From Haemonchus contortus (lineage: Eukaryota > Nematoda > Chromadorea > Rhabditida > Trichostrongylidae), in assembly GCA_000469685.2 (NCBI GenBank), contig LS997565.1:42492666-42556665 (forward strand): a stretch of 64,000 nt of DNA. Direction: 5' to 3'. The notes under the pieces were generated by a model that was given only the letters and a program-made list of their open reading frames with translations, was not told the origin of the DNA and searched no databases. The translations under genes were made by a program, and so were the position numbers. Positions 56,701 through 64,000 of the stretch are shown one piece after another. Within the stretch, counting starts at the first letter, position 1. Each line of letters opens with the position of its first letter.

Positions 56701-58925
56701 GGCTAATTGGCTTCATATTTCCGAATTTGCAATAGTTCTGTACACCCCCGCTGATCCTGTTCTGTTGATTGAAATAGCCCTTAAACGAATATTTTTAAAT
56801 AGCTTTTGCCTTTCTAGGCTTGAAAAGGGAGAAAGTGCTGAAATGTAAGCCGAATAAAGTGCTATCAGAAAACTCGGTTGCACAGCCTGAGAAGTAAAAA
56901 GTCACAGTCAGTTCACTTCGCCTCACCTTGATATTTCGATGCAATTTTGAGCCTTTTATATATATCCAATAAACTCTTATTACATATGGTAAGGAAGTAA
57001 CAGAAACGATAATCCATAAAACTTGGAATGCATGATACAGAGGGTAGGTAACTATTTCTGTGCCTTGCTGAAAGATTGATTCGATATATGATGTATAGAG
57101 GACATAAAACAGCAAAACACCAGTCCTACTGAAAAAAAAGTACGTACATAGATGGTCCATGCATTCCGCAAACATTGTAATAGGGTAGGCTAAAGTTGAA
57201 GGCACAGTTCACGGGTCACTCAGATTATGACGAAAATTGGAAGATAAGATGGAAAATAGTGCAATGGAGGCGAAGGAACTTTGTCGATAGGTATTTCCAA
57301 AGTGAAAAAATGCTACGAAAAACCGTTAAAAAGGGGGCTGGACGAGAATGAGACCAGAAGAATGAAGAGAATTGGGCGTTTGGACGAGCTACGCACAGTG
57401 CGTCATTGCGTACGTGTGGGTCATGGTGCAAAAACTGACTACGGTACGCTAAAATTCATTCACTTATAAGCGTAAGTAAACAAAAAACCCCGTTACAACA
57501 AAAATAGCTCTTTTTTTTTGAGCCTCTTGGGGTAGGAAGTTAAGAAAATGATCGCGGCAGCAAAAAGTATAGCAGGGAAAAAATAATGAAAGAAAAACAT
57601 CGCCTCATCACTGAGTATTCCTGAGGGGAGAACTAAGTAACTATTTTTATCGTGAACCGTGCCTTCAAGGGGATTCTTTTCCCTGATTTTTAGGCAGATC
57701 TTTGTGCGCGGTGTGAACCTCCAATATCAGTGGAAGATAGTCTCTTCACACTTATATAATAGGTGGGAAAGTGAGAAGAAATACAATTGAAGACGACAGG
57801 GCGGACTCATCGCGGCCCCGATGTTCGGACGCCCGTCAATGCGGTACTGAAGCCTTTCCTTTTTTTAAAACGAATGTTCGTTAATTCTTGCTGTTGGTAT
57901 CCGTAGAACATTTCTTCAGGCATAACTATTGAAGTGTATGAGGGAGAATTTCGCTGGCTTTTGTTTCATATACTTGGCTGCTACAAAACAAAAAACTTCT
58001 GAAATAAAACACGCTTGACATTGAGGCAGTGCGGTTGGGGCGGCACGAATTTCTTTCTTCCACTCTCCCACCCCCCCCCCTCCCCTCCCTTCCTACAGGA
58101 ATATGTTTTTGTCAAAGTCGTGATAGCCTGCAAGGGCGGCGGACGGAAAACCATCGGCGTTCTTATCGAGTGTGTAGGTCTTTCTCGTCGGTTGCCTCGA
58201 ATCTGCACACCTTGCTTCATGAGAAAAGGATCAAAGATGACGGATTAAAGCTACTGAAGCATGAGTGCAATTGAAAAGTAATCATGAACGGAGATGCAAT
58301 TTTCTATATTCTAATTAAATCTGTTTTCATTTCCCATAGCCGCTTTGAATTGCTTTCTCAGAGTAAAATTACCACTATAGGCCGTACTCTGAGAAATGCT
58401 CCAGTTCTTCAGCCAAGTTCTATGGTGGTAATGTTGAGGTTCACACATCATTCGGCCGATTATCGTATCTTCCATTATCTCAGCATTAAAAAGCTATACC
58501 GGACCAGTGGAATAGGCTCAAATACGGTGAAGTGATTGGCCCTGGCCCTGATGCATTGCCCCCCCCCTCCTCCGGGTACAGGAACTTCTCCCCGAATTTC
58601 CGCGGCCTGCGGCAGTGGTTCCGCGGCGACTCCCCGTATCCTTCCATTGGGAATTCAAGTCTTTCTCCTTCATGGTGCGCGATCGCATACGGCGAGCGCG
58701 GGGAGAAGATGCCGAAACCCCCCCCCCCCTTCCCCCTTCCCTCCTTATGTCTTACAATCACTGATGAGGAAGTGAATAGGTAAATTAGCAGCTTCGACAT
58801 TTACGCATAATTTTATTTATAGGCTTGCTCACCTCTATACAGTAATCTTTATAGTCATCCCGAATCGATGAATTTTTTAAATCCTCAGCAGATACAGAAA
58901 TACTATCCGTCTGGTCCATGTTCAT
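53740..58925 (-). CDS. Chemoreceptor D, divergent Sra/Sre-like 7TM GPCR, 382 aa
   Basis: Seven minus-strand exons: 58833-58925, 56927-57067, 56354-56416, 55229-55447, 54301-54497, 54029-54233, 53740-53970. They join into 1149 open bases. The exon boundaries match those of A-C; lengths 63, 219 and 197 are identical. The last two exons of A-C are fused, as after loss of one intron. Exon 1 ends KDYCIE. Exon 4 has SMAVERVIATILAKSYEH (ER at about 146-147), the family signature. Exon 6 has HFQTVENIE, like the RYQ..ENI motif of Sre/Srab receptors. The QW end motif (MEQWNQ) is followed by an extra Ser/Lys-rich tail of about 27 residues. The start is either ATG at 58925 or two codons later. The exon 5 donor (AG|gttgga) is weak. 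Intron 1 holds a MITE. Ligand unknown. Confidence 0.8.
57196..57668. mobile_element. MITE in intron 1 of receptor D
   Basis: Inverted ends TTGAAGGCACAGTTCACGG (left) and its near complement ending ccgtgccttcaa (right) bound about 473 bp. An internal block gggggctggacgag is shared with the MITE at 28973-29538. No coding capacity. This is the best preserved end pair of the family in this window. Confidence 0.7.
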
Positions 58926-61012
58926 AGCCCTTCCCAGCAATACTGGAAAGAATAGGTTCTGAAAAGAAAGCGTCTGTTAGAATTCACAAAAATTGGTGCG
59001 TCCGAACCAAAGGAATATACTCAGAGAAAAAGAGCTTAATTTCTCATATATTAACAGTCCCCCTCCTTCCGAATAGAGAAAAAAGAAAATATGATTTCAT
59101 CCGGTCACTACGGTGATAAGATGATGAAATTTTTGACCCTGATCAGTCCCGTATTGGGATGCGCTCCTCAGTCGACTTTCATTAGGAATCCTGGTGCCAT
59201 TTCGGATGCGTATGTGGCCGAGGGCTTGGGATGGCCAGCAAATGTGCAAAACAGTGCTCTTATCCTCCTAGGCAAGTCTGGTAATGATCAACCCCGAAGG
59301 AAAGGAAGGCTTGGTCAGCCTGGGCAGGCATCGCTAACGGATTTGAATTTGCTTCCCCATCACAATGACATCCTGAGAGTTTCCCACATCTCAGATTCGA
59401 ATTCAATCATTTGCTGGGCTGCTTCTCCTAGGGTTTGCTGATTCCCTGGTTTAGTGGTAGAACGATGCCAGAATGGGTGCTCACTTCCAAGAAAATCGTA
59501 TGGAGAGATCTGACCTTCGCGTCTGAATTCTTTTTTTTTGCAGAAATCAGAAAGATCCACAGATATGTATACAAGCAGTATTCAGTACGAGTAGAATACA
59601 GAACAGTATAAGCGAAACGAGCAGCACCTTCTCGAATTGTATAAGAGGAGTCACGAAGACACGGTACGACTCATTACTTCTTCAGTCGACAAGTACAACA
59701 ATGCAATGAGAGCTTCGATAACTGGGGCTTCTGCTCGAATAGTTTCAAAGCAAATCAAGCACGGCCTTTCCGGTTCTTTCTAGAATGAACATTTATCATC
59801 ACACATTAAATTCTTCGTCTTCAAAAGAGCTGGGAAACAATAAACTCGTCGCCATGTCAAAGTGAGAAAATCATTGGAAATGACGACAGACCAGATTCAG
59901 GCGGATAACGGCTTAGTAGGCTTAAATAGGCTGTTGGAAATGGGACGAAATTTTGTTTACGATACTGTTGAATAAGATTGTTTCAAGATTTGTTGCTCAT
60001 TTAGTTGAAATCTGATAAATGTAGCTTAGACACAATGGAGAACAATTGGAATGAACAATACTGAAAGCAAAAACCAAAAAAAAAGCGAAAAATTTCTATT
60101 CACCTGCTTCGTCGAGATTTCCACTGAAACCAAAACCAATTATTGAATAAAAAGAAAAATTCAACGCACGCAATGCCTCATCTCAATGGGATGCTCTTTT
60201 CGAATAGGATCTTGAAAAACAGATTAGGGAAGATGAGACAAAAGATGTCAGCTGATCAAAGGACAGCATTAATAGCAGGGGTTGTACCTAGGCTATACTA
60301 AAGTACTCATTGCCTTTCTCAAAGAGTGTTTTTACGAGGTAATAGTTTACCTTCAAGATCATTGGTATGGAAAAATGTCTTATACGCTAATCCTGCGCCC
60401 TTATCCGATCCGGCGCCTCCTTAGCGACTCATCACTTACGTATTGGGTACAAAAGACAGCAGGGGGATTACCTCGAGAGTAATTCGTGTGGGTGAGATTC
60501 GAACATTGCCAACGGCAGGAAATGAGTATAAGAAGTTTAATGACATATAGAATTGTTTCAACGAAAGTATTGGCGAAAGTAAAGGGACAGAACGGATTGG
60601 TACTTAAACTTCTAATAGGCGTTTTTGGCCTACGTAGCAACTACGTTTTCAGACTAATAGGTAGCCTCCTACTGTAATATGAATATGTATGAATTAAGTC
60701 AACACAGGTATGAGATTAGCCATATTATGCTCATGTTTTTCTTGTTTCAGAACAGCTGGCCTGGATGGACTTTCTTTGTGAAACTAATTATAAAGTTTTT
60801 GTATAGAAGTAGAAAACTTTGCTCAACCGACATTCTCTACAGCGACATCAACAAACTGTAGACATCCGTTGTTTCAAAAAAAAAGCATTGAAAAGTAAAT
60901 CAAAAATCACAAATTTTTATTTTCTGAACTGTTCTGGAAACTTCCGCGGAAATGCCGTAAAAGGGCACCACTCAATTCCATGCATATAACATACCACGAA
61001 ACTTCATACATA
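58926..61012. other. Stretch without a supportable gene, upstream of receptor D
   Basis: No supported gene. A dispersed-repeat-like stretch lies at about 59180-59270. At 59438-59470 a tRNA-Gly-like 5' half without the rest of a cloverleaf was noted. Short open frames near 60.3-60.9 kb lack motifs. Confidence 0.4.
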
Positions 61013-61522
61013 CAGCAGTGCTCAAAAGTATTCGGCCAACTTTAACTTGCCGTAACTTTTTTCCCAGTGGAGCAAATCACACGAAATTTTGTATGTTTGA
61101 CTGAAGCATATTTTACACTGTCCAACACTACTTGACTGCAAAACAGCCATATCCACATACTAAAAGGGTAGGAGTTTGTAGACTGTGTTGAAAGCAAGTT
61201 TGTGACGGATGCAGTTATCCCGACCGTGAGTACGTTTTTCTTCTCTTCTGGGTTTGACATTAGTGCTCGTACACTTAAGACATGGCAGAAAAGGAAAGAA
61301 CTCCTAGAAGGACCACCATTCGTATTTCTAGTTGATTTTTTGTTCAAGCCTTTTTGCATAATATGGAACATGATCATATTGCAGGTTAATAGTGGTAAAT
61401 ATTATCACTACACCATTGCTACACATATTGAAAGTTCGCTTGATTTGATCCAGTAGGAAAGGAGTTATGACTGAAAATTATAACTGAAAAAGCATTTCAC
61501 CGAATACTTTTGAGCGCTACTG
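61013..61522. mobile_element. Tc1-type MITE, 510 bp
   Basis: Inverted ends cagcagtgctcaaaagtatt (left) and its near complement (right, ending gagcgctactg) are flanked by TA on both sides. The CAGTGCTCAAAAGTATTCGG type end is characteristic of Tc1-like elements. No transposase is visible inside, so it is non-autonomous. An 84-codon open frame within has no motif. Confidence 0.75.
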
Positions 61523-64000
61523 TATAAATTTTCGGCATATACGTTATGCAAACCTATACTACAAATTTGTCTATGTGAAAGTAAAACATTTATTAATCAA
61601 AAATTTATTGCATCACGTCTAACAACTGTATATGAATAACTTCACAAAAGCGAATAAGACCATTCTAGTTAATAAGCTCTTTGAATCGCAGCTACTATGG
61701 TTTTCCCCATGGAAACGGATAAGAGTGAATCTGGTTGTTAAAGAGGACTAGAAAGATGAATTGGATTGGTTCTTGATCAGCCAATTTTGAGGTTCGATTC
61801 CTTAGAATTCTAGGCGGATCTTGCCTGACCCATGCTCCCTGACACCTTCCTTCGACCATTACATGGGATAAGCCTAACCTCAGTGGTTCATAATCTGAGA
61901 ACTCGACAAGAAATTAAAATATTCTAGTAGCCATGTTATAAAGCTTCTAGTACAAACAGTTTGAAGAAGAAGAAGGGAGCATTCGATTTCTTAGATTCCT
62001 AAGCTGATCTATTCTGACCCAAATTCCCGGCAACTTCACCTTTACATGTCGGCTGGCTTTTTTGTTGCAGACTGTGAAGAGCTGGCACGAAGGCCTGCCA
62101 AGAACTGCTTGGAAGGGGCTTCTATGACAAATGCTTGGCACGAATTTCAGCGGGTATCAGCAGCCGAGTTGAGAGAAGAGGTTTCGGATCGTAAGGAAAT
62201 AATTGTTGGACATGGATAGACAGCTCGATTATTATATTTATGGTTAAATAAGCTAGGGAAAGGTAAACGGATATGTGATGCGTATATGTGTGGGTAGTTT
62301 CCTTACGTAGCAACCTCCTGGCAACTTCCGAAAAACATCAAGAGATATCTGGGCTACAGCCAGGATTCCGGCAGATATATTCTACAGACGAGCTCTAGAG
62401 AAACTGAAAGAATAAGTGGTCTTCTCACGAATTCCTTGTCTTCGTAAATCTATCTGAGTCATTCGTTACTACCATTACTTGTTCATACGTAAGTCGTTGT
62501 AATGAAATATATATGAAGATAATTCGGTTTTATTGACTCCATCAATTCATTTAACCTTTTCGAGTATCATATAATAATAATCGCCTTGATAATCTGATCT
62601 TCCAATCAAACCAAGTTTTGCTTTTACTTGGAAGAGCCTTAGTTTATCAAAGCTTTCCACAGTCCGCAGGCTTACGATCTCCTCAGCTGAATACGAATAA
62701 CTATTATACAAACTCTTCCGGTAGTAGCAATACCATAGCAACATGTCAAGCACCATCTTCTAGCAGTATGTGTCTCATGGACGGGTAGAAATATGAGTTA
62801 ACGAACACCAGTATCAGCCTCGGGCGGATATCGGGCCGAAATTGGTCACGGATTCCAATTCCGGCCCGATATTCGATCCGATCCAGCTTTCCGTCCCTCC
62901 GGGGTTCATTAATTGGTACTAGACCTCTGGGAGGACAAGAGCACCGACTTGTACAGCGGCGGACCACCGTAACCGATTATAAAGGCCAAATACGTATTCA
63001 TTACGCCATTACTGATTCTGAATTCAAGTCGAATGCGTGGGTGCATCTTCCGGACGGAAGTGATTGACGCCCAAGACTTTGCCCTCTGTTCTCTATGGTC
63101 ATTCCCTTATCCAAAACTCAGAAGTATAGCAGATGTGCTGAGTTCATAATTAGTTTGATAGGTGATTCTTCGAGAAACTCATTCTGCGAACTTCCAACCT
63201 TATGTTTAAGTTCTAAACTGAGCATTAGTGACTCACACTGTAATTAAGCTCGAAAAAACCGAATGTCTACGAACATTAGTTCGTCTGGATATAAGAGGCG
63301 AAACGAGCCACCAATTTAGTTTTTTTATTTTTTAATGTGTTTTAATGTTATTGACCTTTTTTAAAATTACTCGCCGTCGGGCTAAAGAAAGAAGAAATTA
63401 TGGAAGTAGTCATACAGAGGTGACCGATATTATGTTCTTCTTAACGCTATCTGAGGGCAATGGTTATGTAATCACTCAAGATAACTCTAAATTAATTGTA
63501 CATTGTAAAGGAAGTTGGCTTCGACACAAATTGCCTATTGAATTCCATGAATGATGGATAATACTCTTAATTTCCCATTAAAATTGGAGTAGTGCTGGTC
63601 CAAAGAGCAAAAAGTCACGTCGGTTCACATTACTGCACTGTTCTTGATTAACTTCCTATTAATTTCCCAGAACTCTATAATATTCTCTTTTTGGGGCAAG
63701 TACAAAATGAAGGAAAGTTAATTCCATGAACAAGTAGTAATTACAATGTAGGTGATGTAATACATGACTAGAGCCATAGCCTATGAGCAAAGACGTGGGC
63801 ATTTTGGATAGAAGGGGGTATAGGTAGGATAAGCTGAGAGCTACTACCTACTGACTCGGAAAAAACTCGGTAAAGAAGAGGAAGATGTTTCAACGTCAGT
63901 AAATGTGATTACAGCCTTTTAGGGTGTGATTACCACTTTCATATTAGAAGTAATGCAATAGGCAAGTCCCCTGTGGATTCTGGGAAACAGGGAAGGGCCG
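61523..64000. other. Stretch without a supportable gene
   Basis: No gene is called up to the window end. A short inverted repeat (arms about 62825-62845 and 62854-62874, around cggatatcgggccgaa) is present. Two similar blocks (about 61795-61845 and 61975-62030) share wording such as ttagaattctaggcggatct and look like an old local duplication. The 69-codon frame at 63345-63554 has no known motif. Confidence 0.4.

Noticed and set aside
59438..59510. tRNA-Gly-like start (ccctggtttagtggtagaac)
   Set aside because: Only a D-arm/A-box-like half is present; no matching anticodon stem, T-arm or acceptor pairing could be drawn.
61202..61456. 84-codon frame inside the Tc1-type MITE
   Set aside because: Does not resemble a Tc1 transposase helix-turn-helix or DDE region; taken as chance.
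1..64000. CRISPR arrays, prokaryotic operons or phage genes
   Set aside because: No regularly spaced direct repeats of that type; spliced genes and nematode retroelements show a eukaryotic sequence.

Overview
The window looks like nuclear DNA of a parasitic nematode, most likely a strongylid (hookworm group). The sequence is AT-rich with short GT-AG introns. It carries a tandem family of nematode-type seven-transmembrane chemoreceptors and a tiny secreted ShKT-domain peptide. The mobile DNA is nematode-like: a BEL/Pao element with an env-like gene, Hsmar1/bandit-like mariners, RTE-like LINE tails and MITEs. No bacterial-style operons, rRNA, convincing tRNA or CRISPR array was seen.

Layout. 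Bases 1-9489 are mostly unannotatable, apart from a decayed HSP70-like pseudogene on the minus strand near 7.0-7.5 kb. At 9.5-10.06 kb lies a 5'-truncated LINE with a 13-bp target-site duplication. At 10.99-11.34 kb is a two-exon ShKT peptide gene (plus strand) with a TATA box and poly(A) signal. At 11.58-13.36 kb two head-to-head mariner remnants abut a fold-back MITE. From 15.6 to 44.7 kb three intact paralogous chemoreceptor genes (A, B, C) lie on the minus strand. Each has 8 exons with identical exon lengths and phases and would encode 338 residues. A fourth, more divergent receptor (D, 382 residues, 7 exons) occupies 53.7-58.9 kb on the same strand.

Receptor gene A is stretched to 15 kb. 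Its sixth intron holds a complete 9.77-kb BEL/Pao element in antisense orientation (15954-25719, 5-bp target duplication GTCTT). Its third intron holds a mariner plus a MITE, and its fourth a further MITE-like end. All its exons still join in frame. The BEL element carries LTRs, a tRNA-Gly-like primer site, gag with zinc knuckles, protease, reverse transcriptase, RNase H, integrase and an env-like glycoprotein. It also has an unexpected second gag-type zinc-knuckle segment between env and the 3' LTR. Its reading frames are broken many times although its two LTRs are almost identical.

Between C and D are a LINE tail, a long CTGT microsatellite and one well-bounded exon of unknown function (51008-51354). 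Between B and C is a ~2-kb palindrome with ~600-bp arms. The right end holds a Tc1-type MITE and otherwise no supported gene. All gene models come from reading the sequence by eye; no database search or RNA evidence was available.
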